In this document: piece after piece, positions 8,472 through 17,810 of the stretch
Layout of the letters: the number at the start of each line of letters is the position of its first letter
Numbering within the stretch: the first letter of the stretch is position 1
DNA from: Acidobacteriota bacterium
GTDB taxonomy: Bacteria > Acidobacteriota > Terriglobia > Terriglobales > Acidobacteriaceae
Direction of reading: 5' to 3'
Assembly: GCA_028872955.1 (NCBI GenBank)
Contig: JAGWNX010000011.1
Coordinates: forward strand, 1-56,007
Length of the DNA stretch: 56,007 bases
Position numbers and translations under genes: made by a program
Notes under the pieces: model-generated
What the model saw: only the letters and a program-made list of their open reading frames with translations
Databases searched by the model: none
Told to the model about the DNA's origin: nothing

Positions 8472-9332
8472 TTAACGGAGCAGATCTTCCAGAGCCAGTG
8501 AGAGCTCCGTCTTTTCGTCGCGATACTTCACGATGACTGGCGTTGCCACGGAGAGGCCCCACTCTGCGCCTTTGCCGCTGGGTATCTGCCGCGAGCCGGG
8601 CACCACGACCGCACCGGAGGGGATAATCAGCGGGGTCTCTGCGCTGGCCTTGTACACCTCGCCACGCACCAGGTCGTACACCGGTGTGCCGCGGGTCAGC
8701 ACGGTGCCGGCCGCCAGCACCGCGCGGCTGCGCACAATGGTGCCCTCGTAGACCCCCGTGTTGCCGCCAATCAGCGCGTCGTCTTCGATGATGACCGGGC
8801 TGGCGTTCACCGGCTCCAGCACACCGCCAATCTGCGCGGCCGCGCTCAGGTGGACGCGCTTACCGATCTGCGCGCAGCTACCCACCAGCGCGTGCGAGTC
8901 CACCATGGTGCCCTCATCCACAAATGCGCCAACGTTGACGTACGCCGGAGGCATCATCACCACGCTGCGGGCCAGGTGGGCACCGCTGCGCACGCTGGAG
9001 CCGCCCGGCACCACGCGCACGCCATCGGCCACGGCAAACCGGCGGGCCGGATACGTCGCCTTGTCTACGAAGGAGAGGCACGCGCTGTCGCCCATCTCCA
9101 CCAGCGAACCCAGGCGGAAGCCCAGCAGGATGCCGCGCTTGACCCAGGCATTCACGCGCCAGCCCAGCGGCTGGGTGGTGTCCGGCTCTGCGGAACGCAA
9201 GCTGCCAGCCTCCAGCTGCTCGCGCAGCAGGTAGAAGGCTGCCTCCGCGTCGGCGTTGCCGATCGCGGCTGCTCCCTGGCCAAACCAGTACTCAATGCGC
9301 TCCTGCAGGTCCAAGCTCACCATCTTCTCCAT
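8472..9332 (-). CDS. dapD: Tetrahydrodipicolinate N-succinyltransferase DapD
   Basis: Transfers succinyl from succinyl-CoA to tetrahydrodipicolinate, committing to the succinylase branch of DAP/lysine synthesis. The 286 residues show the left-handed hexapeptide repeat region: [40 protein letters not shown] and [19 protein letters not shown]. An N-terminal helical domain precedes it. The ATG at 9332 has no clear ribosome binding site. The ATG at 9323 has GGAG nearby, so the protein may start three residues later. It is the last gene of the DAP cluster, 36 bp after dapA. The later enzymes dapC and dapE are not in the window. Confidence 0.95.
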   Translation of the reverse strand: MEKMVSLDLQERIEYWFGQGAAAIGNADAEAAFYLLREQLEAGSLRSAEPDTTQPLGWRVNAWVKRGILLGFRLGSLVEMGDSACLSFVDKATYPARRFAVADGVRVVPGGSSVRSGAHLARSVVMMPPAYVNVGAFVDEGTMVDSHALVGSCAQIGKRVHLSAAAQIGGVLEPVNASPVIIEDDALIGGNTGVYEGTIVRSRAVLAAGTVLTRGTPVYDLVRGEVYKASAETPLIIPSGAVVVPGSRQIPSGKGAEWGLSVATPVIVKYRDEKTELSLALEDLLR

Positions 9333-9368
9333 TCGTTTTTAAGTCTCTGATCGTGACGTGCGGCGGCC

Positions 9369-10289
9369 CTAGAACATCCGCAGGTCTTCGCCGCGCTGTG
9401 GAGCATGCACCAGCAGGCCCAGTTCGCCTGCAAGCAGCTCCAGCTTGCGACGCGTGCCGCTGGTGACCGGCACCATGGGCAGGCGCAGTATCTCGTCACA
9501 GCGGCCCAGCAGGTTCAGCACAGCCTTCACCGGAGCCGGGCTGGGCTCCCAGAAGTGCGCCTGCATCAGTTTGTAGAAGTGCCGGTTCACGCGGCGTGCC
9601 GTGGGCCAGTCATTCTCCAGCGCCGCCCGCACCATGGAAGCCATCTGCGACGGCACCACGTTGGAGGCGACCGACACCAGACCCGCGCCGCCCAGGGCGA
9701 GCACCGGCAGCGCCAGCCCGTCGTCCCCGGCCAGCACTTTGAAGCTGCGCGGAGCCTGCGTCAGCAGCTCGGTAATCTGCGCCAGGTTGCCGCTGCTCTC
9801 TTTGATAGCCACGACGTTCTGCAGCTCAGCCAGGCGCAGCACCGTGGCTGGCTCCAGGTTGGCGCCCGTGCGGCCGGGAATGTTGTAGAGCACCACGGGC
9901 AGGTCCACCGCCTCGGCGATGGCGCGGAAGTGCTGGTATTGGCCCTCCTGCCCGGGACGATTGTAGTAAGGGTTCGCCGTCAGAATGCCGCTCAGGCCGG
10001 GGATGCGGGCCAGTCTGCGTGCCTTCAACACGGCTTCGCGGGTGGCGTTGTGGGTCACTCCGGCGATCACCGGCACGCGTCCGCCGGCGGCGTCCAGCAC
10101 CACCTCCACCACACGCAGCCACTCGGCCTCGCTCAGCGTGGCGGCCTCGCCCGTCGTGCCGCACGGCACCAGGAACGAGATACCCTGTTCGATCTGCCAC
10201 TGCACCAGCGCAAACAGCGCCGGCTCATCAAGATTGCCGTCGCCCCGGAAGGGGGTGACCAGCGCTGTACCGCAACCCATCAGTTCCAT
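9369..10289 (-). CDS. dapA: 4-Hydroxy-tetrahydrodipicolinate synthase DapA
   Basis: Condenses pyruvate with aspartate semialdehyde, the first committed step to DAP and lysine. The 306-residue protein shows GCGTALVTPF at the N-terminus, PCGTTGEAATLS, the YNIPGRTG segment with the proton-relay Tyr, and VAIKESSGN with the Schiff-base Lys. The ATG lacks a ribosome binding site. A -10-like TAGACT ends 9 nt before it, so dapA may have its own leaderless promoter inside the cluster. It lies 59 bp after the aminopeptidase gene. Confidence 0.96.
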   Translation of the reverse strand: MELMGCGTALVTPFRGDGNLDEPALFALVQWQIEQGISFLVPCGTTGEAATLSEAEWLRVVEVVLDAAGGRVPVIAGVTHNATREAVLKARRLARIPGLSGILTANPYYNRPGQEGQYQHFRAIAEAVDLPVVLYNIPGRTGANLEPATVLRLAELQNVVAIKESSGNLAQITELLTQAPRSFKVLAGDDGLALPVLALGGAGLVSVASNVVPSQMASMVRAALENDWPTARRVNRHFYKLMQAHFWEPSPAPVKAVLNLLGRCDEILRLPMVPVTSGTRRKLELLAGELGLLVHAPQRGEDLRMF

Positions 10290-10298
10290 AACGTACCA

Positions 10299-10304
10299 AG
10301 TCTA
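10299..10304 (-). promoter_or_regulatory. -10-like hexamer TAGACT before dapA
   Basis: On the minus strand TAGACT ends 9 nt before the dapA ATG, with no Shine-Dalgarno between. No good -35 is visible. Candidate internal promoter giving a leaderless or nearly leaderless dapA message. Confidence 0.3.
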
Positions 10305-10348
10305 CCTTGAAGTGCCTGTGTCCTGCGGGATGCGACAGCCTGCGCTGC

Positions 10349-11620
10349 TTAGACCCACGCTCCGCTGCGCATCAGCGGCTCTGCGGTGCCGTCCGCGCGG
10401 ATTCCATCCACATCCATCTGGCCGGAGCCGATCATCCAGTCCACGTGAATGAGGCTCGTATTCGCGCCCCTTGCTGCCAGCTCTGCCTCGCTCAGCTTAT
10501 CGCCGTCCTTCACGCAGGTCGAGTAGGCCTGGCCCAGGGCAATGTGGCTGGCTGCATTCTCGTCAAAGAGCGTATTCCAGAAGAGGATGCCGCTCTGCGC
10601 AATCGGCGAGCCGTGCGGCACCAGGGCCACCTCGCCCAAGCGGCGCGCACCGTCGTCGGTCGAGATGAGCCGGTTCAGCGCATCTTCGCCCGCGGTTGCC
10701 GTCGCCTCTACAATGCGCCCGGCCTCAAACTTCACTGCGATGTTTTCGATCAGTGTGCCTTGATGCGAAAGCGGCTTGGAGGCGCGCACCACGCCGTCCA
10801 CGCGATCCTTGTGCGGCGTGGTGAAGCACTCCTCGGTGGGAATGTTGGGCTGGCAATCGACGCCATTGTTTGCGGTGGTGCCGCCGCCTGCCCACAGATG
10901 GTCGTCGGCCAGGCCCACGCGCAGGTCCGTCGAGCCGTCGGCAGACTTGAAGTGAAGCGCCGCGTAACGGCGGCTGTTCAGCATCTCGACGCGCTGCTTC
11001 AGGCGCGCGCCGTGCTGCTGCCACTCGGCCACCGGGTCATCGACGGCGATGCGTGAAGCGACGAAGATCGCCTCCCACAGCTTCGCCATCGCCACGTCGG
11101 TGGGCTCGCTGGGAAAGACCAGCCTTGCCCACTCGGGCGTGGCCGCGGCCACAATCGTCCAGTTGATGTCGTGGCGGGTGATCAGCTCCATGGCTGGCTT
11201 GCTCACCTTGGACATGGCCACGTTGGCGCGCGAGACCTTGGCGGGGTCTTGCCCGGCCAGCAGGGCAGGGTTGCTGCCCGCAATGGCCAACCGTGCCGCG
11301 CCGTTGCGGAAGGCAGTTGCAACGCCCTCCTGCAGCCAGGCAGGGGCGTAGTCAAAGCTGGCGTCCTGCGCATACTGGTAGCGCGCCAGCACGCTGGGGT
11401 CGTCGCTGTAGAGCGTGGTGACCAGCAGGGCGCCTGCCTTGTACGCATGTTCCGTAATCCGGCGAGCCAGCGGCAGCGCGTCCATGGGGGCGCTCATCAC
11501 CAGTTCCTGCCCGGGTCGCAGCCCCAGGCCCACCTTTACCGCCACCTCAGCCAGGCGGTCCAGCTTCTCCTCAAAGGTCAACGCAGCGTACTTGGTTTGG
11601 CTCGTTGCAACAGTGCTCAT
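10349..11620 (-). CDS. M29-family metallo-aminopeptidase
   Basis: Aminopeptidase T/AmpS-type exopeptidase of 423 residues using a co-catalytic divalent metal site. The family signature is visible as NIPTEECFTTPHKDRVDG (Glu ligands and adjacent His). C-terminal features include GEVALVPHGSPIAQSG, FWNTLFDENAASHIALGQAY and HVDWMIGSGQMDVDG, which carry the other metal ligands. The start at 11620 is chosen because AGAGGAAAGG lies upstream; a longer frame would run into dapB. It sits between dapB and dapA with gaps of 23 and 59 bp and so appears to belong to the lysine/DAP transcription unit. This may mean that it recycles peptides for amino acids; that is inference. Confidence 0.9.
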   Translation of the reverse strand: MSTVATSQTKYAALTFEEKLDRLAEVAVKVGLGLRPGQELVMSAPMDALPLARRITEHAYKAGALLVTTLYSDDPSVLARYQYAQDASFDYAPAWLQEGVATAFRNGAARLAIAGSNPALLAGQDPAKVSRANVAMSKVSKPAMELITRHDINWTIVAAATPEWARLVFPSEPTDVAMAKLWEAIFVASRIAVDDPVAEWQQHGARLKQRVEMLNSRRYAALHFKSADGSTDLRVGLADDHLWAGGGTTANNGVDCQPNIPTEECFTTPHKDRVDGVVRASKPLSHQGTLIENIAVKFEAGRIVEATATAGEDALNRLISTDDGARRLGEVALVPHGSPIAQSGILFWNTLFDENAASHIALGQAYSTCVKDGDKLSEAELAARGANTSLIHVDWMIGSGQMDVDGIRADGTAEPLMRSGAWV

Positions 11621-11643
11621 GGGGGCCCTTTCCTCTGGTTCGG

Positions 11644-12330
11644 TTAGATCTGGGTGTATACGTCCTGAAAGTCGTAGCAGCCGCTGCGGTGCGCCATCCA
11701 CTCGGCGGCTCGCACCGCGCCCTCGGCGAAGCCGCGCCGGGAGTATGAGGCGTGCGTCAGCTCCAGCCGGTCTGCGGCGCTCTCTGCCTTCAGCATGTGC
11801 AGGCCGGCCTCGTCGCCTACGCGGTGCGAGACGACCTGGACGCCGCTGATTCCCGCACCCTTCTCGACGGCGGCCTTCAGCGTCAGCGCCGTGCCGGAGG
11901 GGGAATCCAGCTTGCTGGTGTGGTGCGTCTCCTCAATCGAGAAGGTATAGCCGGCGGCCTTCAGCGCTGCGCCCATCTGCCGTGCCAGCTGCAGCATGAC
12001 CTGTACGCCGATGGAGTAGTTGGTGCCGTACAGCAGGCCTGCGCCGCGTCGCTCCGCAATGGCACGCATGTCGTGCAGCTTGTCGTACCAGCCCGTCGTG
12101 CCGATCACCATTCTGGCTCCGGCTGCCAGGCAGGCGCGCATGTTCTGCACCACGGCCTCCGGAGTGGTGAAGTCGATGACCACGTCAAAGCCGGTGACAA
12201 ACGGCGCCGTCAGCGCCGCCGCCTCCTTGTTCTCCTTCGCATCCAGCACATACACGCTGTGGCCGCGTTCGGTTGCAACCTCGGCCACCAGCTTGCCTGT
12301 CTTGCCTGCACCCAGCACCAGAATCCGCAT
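11644..12330 (-). CDS. dapB: 4-Hydroxy-tetrahydrodipicolinate reductase DapB (short form)
   Basis: NAD(P)H-dependent reductase forming tetrahydrodipicolinate. The 228 residues are shorter than the roughly 270 of enterobacterial enzymes. The nucleotide-binding motif is LVLGAGKTGK, followed by VVIDFTTPEAV and GTTGW. The substrate-site signature is ETHHTSKLDSPSGTA, with the catalytic HH and Lys. GAGGGGAAG lies before the ATG as a good ribosome binding site. It follows lysC by 50 bp. The N-terminus appears complete and the shortness is shared by a subfamily, so I do not regard it as truncated. Confidence 0.94.
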   Translation of the reverse strand: MRILVLGAGKTGKLVAEVATERGHSVYVLDAKENKEAAALTAPFVTGFDVVIDFTTPEAVVQNMRACLAAGARMVIGTTGWYDKLHDMRAIAERRGAGLLYGTNYSIGVQVMLQLARQMGAALKAAGYTFSIEETHHTSKLDSPSGTALTLKAAVEKGAGISGVQVVSHRVGDEAGLHMLKAESAADRLELTHASYSRRGFAEGAVRAAEWMAHRSGCYDFQDVYTQI

Positions 12331-12380
12331 GGTCGTCTTCCCCTCGTGGTGTCGTACTTTGTTGTGCCGGCCGTTGACCG

Positions 12381-13808
12381 TTAGTGCGTTACGGCGGGGC
12401 GTGCGGCTACATCAAAGATGTTCGGGTCGGGGTTGGCGAAGAAGGCTGCATGCAGGCTCTTCACCGCCTCGTCCACGTCATCCTCGTCGATCATGAAACT
12501 CATGTTGATCTCGCTGGCGCCCTGCGAGATCATCCGCACGTTCACATGGCGCACGGCGGCAAATACCTGCGCCGCAATGCCGTGCTGGCCGCGGATATCC
12601 TCGCCCACCAGGCAGACCAGGGCCTTGTGGCCCTCCATCTTGACGTCGGCGATCTTCGACAGTTCGGCGCAGATCTCCGGCAGTCGCTGGTTGGAATCCA
12701 CCGAGACCGAGATGCTTACCTCGCTGGTCGAGACCATGTCGATGATGCACTGATACTTGTCGAAGACGTCGAAGACAGCCTTCAGATAGCCGTGCGACAT
12801 CAGCATGCGGCTGGCCACAATGTCGATGATGGTCAGCTTCTTCTTTGCTGCGATGCTCTTGAACGGGCTGACGCAGCGGGGCGCAATGGCGGTGATGCGG
12901 GTGCCCTCGTTCTCCGGGTTGCGGCTGTTCAGCACCCACACCGGAATGCTCTTCTGCACCGCCGGCAGAATGGTGGCCGGGTGCAGCACCTTCGCGCCAA
13001 AGTAGGCCAGCTCTGCGGCCTCTTCAAAGCTGATGGTCTTCACCCGCAGCGCGTCCGGGCAGATGCGCGGATCAGTGGTCATGATGCCGTTGACGTCGGT
13101 CCAGATCTCGATGGCTCCGGCATGCAGTCCGCCGCCGACCAGCGCGGCCGTGTAGTCGCTGCCGCCACGGCCCAGCGTGGTGGTAATGCCCTCAGCGGTC
13201 GAGCCGATAAAGCCGCCCATCACGGGCGTCTTGCCGGCCTCCACCAGGGGCAGCACCAGCGCAAGCAGCTGCCTCTCGATCGCGTCTTCCTGCGGTGCTG
13301 CCTTGCCGTAGTTGGCGTCGGTGATGATGCAGGTGCGCGCATCCACCTGGGTTCCATTCAGGCCGAGTTCGTCGAAGGCCTCCGCCACCATGCGGCTGGA
13401 GAGCCGCTCGCCAAAGCTGACCACCAGATCGTTGGTGCGCGGGGTCAGTTCGCCCACGGCGGCAATGCCGCGCAGCAGATCGTCCAGCGCATCGAACTCC
13501 TGATCCAGAGCCGTCTGCAGGCGATGCACCCGGTCGCCGGAGACGAGCTCGGCTGCTGTCTCAATGTGCCGGTTGCGCAGCCGGGCCGCAATCGCCAGTG
13601 CGCCCGGGCGGTCGCCGCGTCCTGCCGCTGCGGCCGATGCCAGAAGCTGGTCCGTGACCCTGGCCATGGCCGAAACCACAACCACGGCGCGCAGCCCACG
13701 GTCGCGCCGTCCCTGCACAATCGATGCCGTGCGGCGCATCGCCTTGGCGTCCTCCACCGAGGTGCCGCCAAACTTCATCACGACGATCGACTCACGCGCT
13801 TTGCTCAT
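12381..13808 (-). CDS. lysC: Aspartokinase
   Basis: Phosphorylates aspartate, the first step of the lysine, threonine, methionine and DAP families. The 475 residues begin with VVMKFGGTSVED, the kinase signature. TLGRGGSDYTAALVGGGLHA marks the amino-acid kinase core. The C-terminal third holds two ACT-like segments (ITIIDI-type start at KKLTIIDIVASRM and later VCLVGEDIRGQHG), so allosteric feedback by lysine or threonine is expected. The ATG overlaps the asd stop as ATGA, indicating translational coupling. It has no fused homoserine dehydrogenase. Confidence 0.96.
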   Translation of the reverse strand: MSKARESIVVMKFGGTSVEDAKAMRRTASIVQGRRDRGLRAVVVVSAMARVTDQLLASAAAAGRGDRPGALAIAARLRNRHIETAAELVSGDRVHRLQTALDQEFDALDDLLRGIAAVGELTPRTNDLVVSFGERLSSRMVAEAFDELGLNGTQVDARTCIITDANYGKAAPQEDAIERQLLALVLPLVEAGKTPVMGGFIGSTAEGITTTLGRGGSDYTAALVGGGLHAGAIEIWTDVNGIMTTDPRICPDALRVKTISFEEAAELAYFGAKVLHPATILPAVQKSIPVWVLNSRNPENEGTRITAIAPRCVSPFKSIAAKKKLTIIDIVASRMLMSHGYLKAVFDVFDKYQCIIDMVSTSEVSISVSVDSNQRLPEICAELSKIADVKMEGHKALVCLVGEDIRGQHGIAAQVFAAVRHVNVRMISQGASEINMSFMIDEDDVDEAVKSLHAAFFANPDPNIFDVAARPAVTH

Positions 13809-14908
13809 GCCGACACCGCCGTCTGCTGCACGCGCAGCTTGTCCAGCTTGCCCAGCAGGGCCAGCACCTCAGCATTCAACACCGCGGCACCGGCAGCGCC
13901 GCGAATCGTGTTGTGCGACAGCACCACAAACTTCCAGTCCAGCAGGGAGCACTCGCGCAGGCGTCCTACCGTCGCTGCCATGCCACGGCCGCGCATGCGA
14001 TCCAGACGCGGCTGCGGACGATCCACCGAAGCGTCGTACTCCACCGGCTGGTCCGGCGCCGTCGGCAGGTGCTTATCCACCACAAACTGGCGCAGCGGCG
14101 CAAACTCCTGCCATGCAGCCAGAATCTCCTCGCGCGTGGCCTTGGTGCGCAGCTTGATGCTCACACACTCCGTATGGCCATCCTCTACCGGCACGCGGTT
14201 GCAGTGGGCGCTCACCTTGGCGTCCAGCATGGCCACGTGGTTGCCTTCCAGCCGACCCAGCAGCTTGCCCACCTCTTCCTGCATCTTCTCTTCTTCGTTC
14301 TTGATGAACGGCACGACGTTGCCCAGAATATCCAGCGATGGCACGCCGGGGTATCCGGCACCGCTGATCGCCTGCATGGTGCTGACGAACATGCTTTCAA
14401 TGCCGAAGCGCTCCTCCAGCGGCTTCAACGCCAGCACCAGGCCAATCGCGCTGCAGTTGGGGTTGGTCACAATGTAGCCGCCGCTCTGCTTGCGCCAGCT
14501 CTGCTGGTCGATCAGGGCCAGGTGGTCGGCATTCACCTCGGGAACCACCAGCGGTACATCGGCCACCATGCGGAAGGCACTGGAGTTGGAGATGACCGCG
14601 CAGCCAACGGCCGCAAACTTCGGTTCCAGCTCGCGCGCCACATCGGCGTCCAGCGCCGCAAAGATGATGGTCGGCACGGGCACGGCCGAGCCCTCCGGCA
14701 CGTTGGGCTGCAGCACCATCTGGCCGATCTTCTCCGGCAGCGGGGTGTCCAGCTTCCAGCGGCACGCGTCCGCATACGTTTTGCCTGCGCTGCGATCGCT
14801 CGCTGCAAGCCACGCAATCTCAAACCAGGGATGATTGCTCAGTAACTGAATAAACCGCTGACCGACCATGCCGGTCGCGCCAAGAATGCCAACCTTACGC
14901 CGTTCCAT
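13805..14908 (-). CDS. asd: Aspartate-semialdehyde dehydrogenase
   Basis: Reduces aspartyl phosphate to the semialdehyde with NADPH. The 367-residue protein starts VGILGATGMVGQRF, the nucleotide-binding signature. NPNCSAIGL carries the catalytic Cys, and CNRVPVEDGHTECV carries a conserved His. Length and the GAVLNAE-type ending match the archaeal/fungal-like Asd type. AAGGAT directly precedes the ATG, a tight spacing. The frame upstream of 14908 has no similarity, so the start is taken there. It is first in the asd-lysC-dapB series; a 112-bp gap separates it from the gene before. Confidence 0.95.
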   Translation of the reverse strand: MERRKVGILGATGMVGQRFIQLLSNHPWFEIAWLAASDRSAGKTYADACRWKLDTPLPEKIGQMVLQPNVPEGSAVPVPTIIFAALDADVARELEPKFAAVGCAVISNSSAFRMVADVPLVVPEVNADHLALIDQQSWRKQSGGYIVTNPNCSAIGLVLALKPLEERFGIESMFVSTMQAISGAGYPGVPSLDILGNVVPFIKNEEEKMQEEVGKLLGRLEGNHVAMLDAKVSAHCNRVPVEDGHTECVSIKLRTKATREEILAAWQEFAPLRQFVVDKHLPTAPDQPVEYDASVDRPQPRLDRMRGRGMAATVGRLRECSLLDWKFVVLSHNTIRGAAGAAVLNAEVLALLGKLDKLRVQQTAVSA

Positions 14909-15020
14909 ATCCTTCAAGGATAACGCGGGAGCTCCCCCGGCGTCACGGCAGGTTGGGCACACGGCTGCGCCACAAGTACCGGGGCGGAGAAAATTTCCAT
15001 CCTGCCACAAACGCAGGGGG

Positions 15021-15317
15021 TCAGTACTCCTGACGCCGGCGGCGTCGACGCCAGCCACCGGAGCTGCCCCAGACCGCCAGCGCTGCGACCAGATGCACCG
15101 CAAACCAGGGGCTGATGCCCTGATCCAGATAAATGAGCCACAGCACCAGCACACGTGGCAGCAACAGCGCTACACCCAGCGGGAGCCACCCGTGCAGGTG
15201 GAAGGGCAGCAGCACGCCCTGCAGCCAGGCCACGACCAGGGTTACCCTGGGCAGCACCAGCGCAAAGACCAGAAACCAGAGCGGAAGTTGGTGGCCCAGT
15301 ACCAGCGTGATGGTCAT
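15021..15317 (-). CDS. Small hydrophobic membrane protein, unknown
   Basis: A 98-residue product with an ideal ribosome binding site (GGGAGG, about five bases before the ATG). Three or four hydrophobic segments are visible: ITLVLGHQLPLWFLVFALVL, then TLVVAWLQGVLLPFHL, LGVALLLPRVLVLWLIYL and WFAVHLVAALAVWG. A strongly basic tail GGWRRRRRRQEY follows, pointing to a cytoplasmic C-terminus by the positive-inside rule. It follows the cupredoxin-like lipoprotein by 46 bp and may be its partner. I do not recognise the family. Confidence 0.75.
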   Translation of the reverse strand: MTITLVLGHQLPLWFLVFALVLPRVTLVVAWLQGVLLPFHLHGWLPLGVALLLPRVLVLWLIYLDQGISPWFAVHLVAALAVWGSSGGWRRRRRRQEY

Positions 15318-15363
15318 CGCTGCCTCCCAGGGACATCGTTGCGGCAAGGGCCCGACTGCGCTG

Positions 15364-16158
15364 CTATTTGGCCGTGTAGGAGAAGTCTGCCTGCGTGGTC
15401 TGGTGCGGCTTTACCGTGATCTCCATGGTCTGCTCGCCCAGCTTCTCATGCGCGACGGCCAGCACGTAGTGCCCAGCTGGCAGCCCGTCGATGGTGAAGT
15501 GCCCGGAACCATCCGTAACGGCAAAGAAAGGGGTATCGGAGACGTTGATGAAGGCTTCCATCCACGGATGATTGTTGCAGCGCACCGGCTCCATCGTCAC
15601 CGGCTCCTTGTACTGCACCCATTGGGCGGGTCCCCGGGGCGCCTGTGCCAGGTCCGTCGGGGCCTCGCCGGCTAGCACCGGCATGGTGTGGATGTTGTGC
15701 ATCGTCGGGTCAGAGTTGCGGAACTCCACGGAGTTGCCGCGCATGAGCGCCACCACGTGCGGAGCGTAACGGCAGCCCGTCTGATCCATCACCGTGGGTG
15801 CGTTGGAGGTGGAGGGCGCGGTCATCGCCACGGCAGGGCCGCTCTTGATGGACACGTACACATTGGCCAGGCCGCCGTCGTTCACCACGTACTGCTCGGT
15901 CAGGTTGGTTCCGGCCATCATGGAGCAGGCGGGGTCCTGGCTCATGTCGATCTTCACCCTGGCCGGCGGCTTGCCGTTGAAGTGTACGGTGCCGGTCAGC
16001 GTCCCCAGGGTCGCGGGATCCAGCGGAGCCGTGACCGGCTTGGTCCCGTTGCCCAGCACTGCGCCTTGCCGGATTGCGGGGCTGGTCTTGCACCCTGTTG
16101 CTGAAACCAGCAGTGCTGCTGCCAGCGCTGCCGCCGTCCACTTTGCCCGTTGCGTCAT
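15364..16158 (-). CDS. Cupredoxin-like lipoprotein with carboxypeptidase-regulatory-like domain
   Basis: A 264-residue exported protein starting after GGAGGAAGG. The N-terminus has a signal peptide ending ALLVSATGC, a plausible lipobox, so it is probably anchored to a membrane by lipid. The mature part has GTLTGTVHFNGKPPARVKI and a C-terminal GHFTIDGLPAGHYVLAVAHEK, both typical of carboxypeptidase-regulatory-like beta domains. Between them SDPTMHNIHTMP and RCNNHPWMEAFI supply His, Cys, His and Met residues arranged like a type-1 copper site of plastocyanin-like proteins. I infer a periplasmic copper-binding or electron-carrying role; no partner enzyme is adjacent. Confidence 0.82.
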   Translation of the reverse strand: MTQRAKWTAAALAAALLVSATGCKTSPAIRQGAVLGNGTKPVTAPLDPATLGTLTGTVHFNGKPPARVKIDMSQDPACSMMAGTNLTEQYVVNDGGLANVYVSIKSGPAVAMTAPSTSNAPTVMDQTGCRYAPHVVALMRGNSVEFRNSDPTMHNIHTMPVLAGEAPTDLAQAPRGPAQWVQYKEPVTMEPVRCNNHPWMEAFINVSDTPFFAVTDGSGHFTIDGLPAGHYVLAVAHEKLGEQTMEITVKPHQTTQADFSYTAK

Positions 16159-16221
16159 CCTTCCTCCGGCTGCCGCGCTGGGCGGTAGCACTTTCACCTT
16201 ATCGCGTCGCCGCTGCATCCG

Positions 16222-17265
16222 TCACGAAGCCGCGGGGAGCGCCTCCAGGGCTGCCACGACGGCATCGGCAAACTCCTGCGTGCCGGCCCGTCCGCCGACA
16301 TCGCCGGTCAGGTGCCGGCCATCGGTGTAGACCGCCTCCAGCGCGGCCTGTACCCGGTCCGCCATCTCGCTCTCGTCCAGATGTCGCAGCATCAGCACCG
16401 CACTCTGCAGCAGCGCCGTAGGGTTGGCAAGGTTCTTGCCGGCAATGTCGGGCGCGGAGCCGTGTACGGCCTCAAAGATGGCGCAGGCGTCGCCCAGGTT
16501 GGCACCGGGCACCAGACCCAGCCCACCCACGAACGCGCTGCACAGATCGCTCAGGATGTCGCCGTACAGATTCTCCGTCAGCAGAATGTCGTATTGATAC
16601 GGGTTCATCACCAGCTGCATGCAGGTGTTGTCCACAATGTGCTCGTGGTAGGCGACCTCAGGAAACTCCTCGTGTACCTTGCGGCAGCAGCTCAAAAACA
16701 GACCGTCCGAGAGCTTCATGATGTTGGCCTTGTGGATGGCGTGCACCTTCTTGCGGCCATGCTTGCGCGCATAGTTGAAGGCGAACCTGGCGATCCGCGT
16801 CGAGCCCTTTTCGGTGATGATCTTAAGCGCCTGCACCACTCCGGGCACCACGACATGCTCCAGTCCGGCGTACAGATCCTCCATGTTCTCGCGAACAATG
16901 ATCAGGTCCAGCCCCGGATAACGCGTCGCCAGCCCGGGCAGATTCTTCACCGGGCGGAAGTTGGCATACAGCTCAAACTCCTTGCGCAACGTCACATTGA
17001 TGGAGGCAAAGCCGCCACCCACCGGCGTGGTCACAGGGCCCTTCAGGGCCACACGGGTGCTGGCGATCGAGTCATACAGCTCGCGCGGAATGTAGCTGCC
17101 ACTCTGCGCAAAGGCCTCCGCCCCGGCGGCAAAGCTGTGCCACGCAAAGGCGACCCCGGTCTGCCGGCCTGCAGCCTCCAGCACCTCCACAACGGCCTTG
17201 GTCACCTCAGGCCCAATTCCGTCGCCGGGAATCAGGGTCACAGTATGCGTGCGTCTCGCCGTCAT
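16222..17265 (-). CDS. NAD-type isocitrate dehydrogenase (isocitrate/isopropylmalate dehydrogenase family)
   Basis: A beta-decarboxylating dehydrogenase of 347 residues. VTLIPGDGIGPEVTKA opens the fold. SINVTLRKEFELYANFRPVKN matches the substrate loop of NAD-dependent isocitrate dehydrogenases rather than isopropylmalate dehydrogenase. IIVRENMEDLYAGLEH, KKVHAIHKANIMK (catalytic Lys) and LTENLYGDILSDLCS (metal Asp residues) are present, then EAVHGSAPDIAGKN. GGAG precedes the ATG. No leuCD genes are nearby, which supports the citric-acid-cycle role. Homoisocitrate dehydrogenase remains an alternative. Confidence 0.88.
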   Translation of the reverse strand: MTARRTHTVTLIPGDGIGPEVTKAVVEVLEAAGRQTGVAFAWHSFAAGAEAFAQSGSYIPRELYDSIASTRVALKGPVTTPVGGGFASINVTLRKEFELYANFRPVKNLPGLATRYPGLDLIIVRENMEDLYAGLEHVVVPGVVQALKIITEKGSTRIARFAFNYARKHGRKKVHAIHKANIMKLSDGLFLSCCRKVHEEFPEVAYHEHIVDNTCMQLVMNPYQYDILLTENLYGDILSDLCSAFVGGLGLVPGANLGDACAIFEAVHGSAPDIAGKNLANPTALLQSAVLMLRHLDESEMADRVQAALEAVYTDGRHLTGDVGGRAGTQEFADAVVAALEALPAAS

Positions 17266-17282
17266 GGTGTCTCCGTTCTGCG

Positions 17283-17756
<474 letters not shown>

Positions 17757-17764
17757 CGGAGTTG

Positions 17765-17770
17765 ATTCTA
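17765..17770 (-). promoter_or_regulatory. -10-like hexamer TAGAAT before nrdR
   Basis: TAGAAT on the minus strand, five of six matches to TATAAT, ends 8 nt before the nrdR ATG. The predicted transcript would start at or within two bases of the start codon. No Shine-Dalgarno lies between. A clear -35 is not seen. Confidence 0.4.
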
Positions 17771-17810
17771 GCAGTGTGCCGGGTGCGCTGGCCGGGCCGC
17801 TGCACCGCCG

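Noticed and set aside
8410-8562. N-terminal extension of the Cys-rich ORF to 81 residues
   Set aside because: It overlaps the end of dapD and has no initiation signals; the ATG at 8409 has the only plausible ribosome binding site.
12384-14477. Very long plus-strand open frame over lysC and asd
   Set aside because: Shadow of strongly conserved minus-strand genes; no recognisable domain and no ribosome binding site.
14909-15020. Lysine riboswitch before asd
   Set aside because: Only 112 bp are available, shorter than an L-box, and no matching set of stems is visible.
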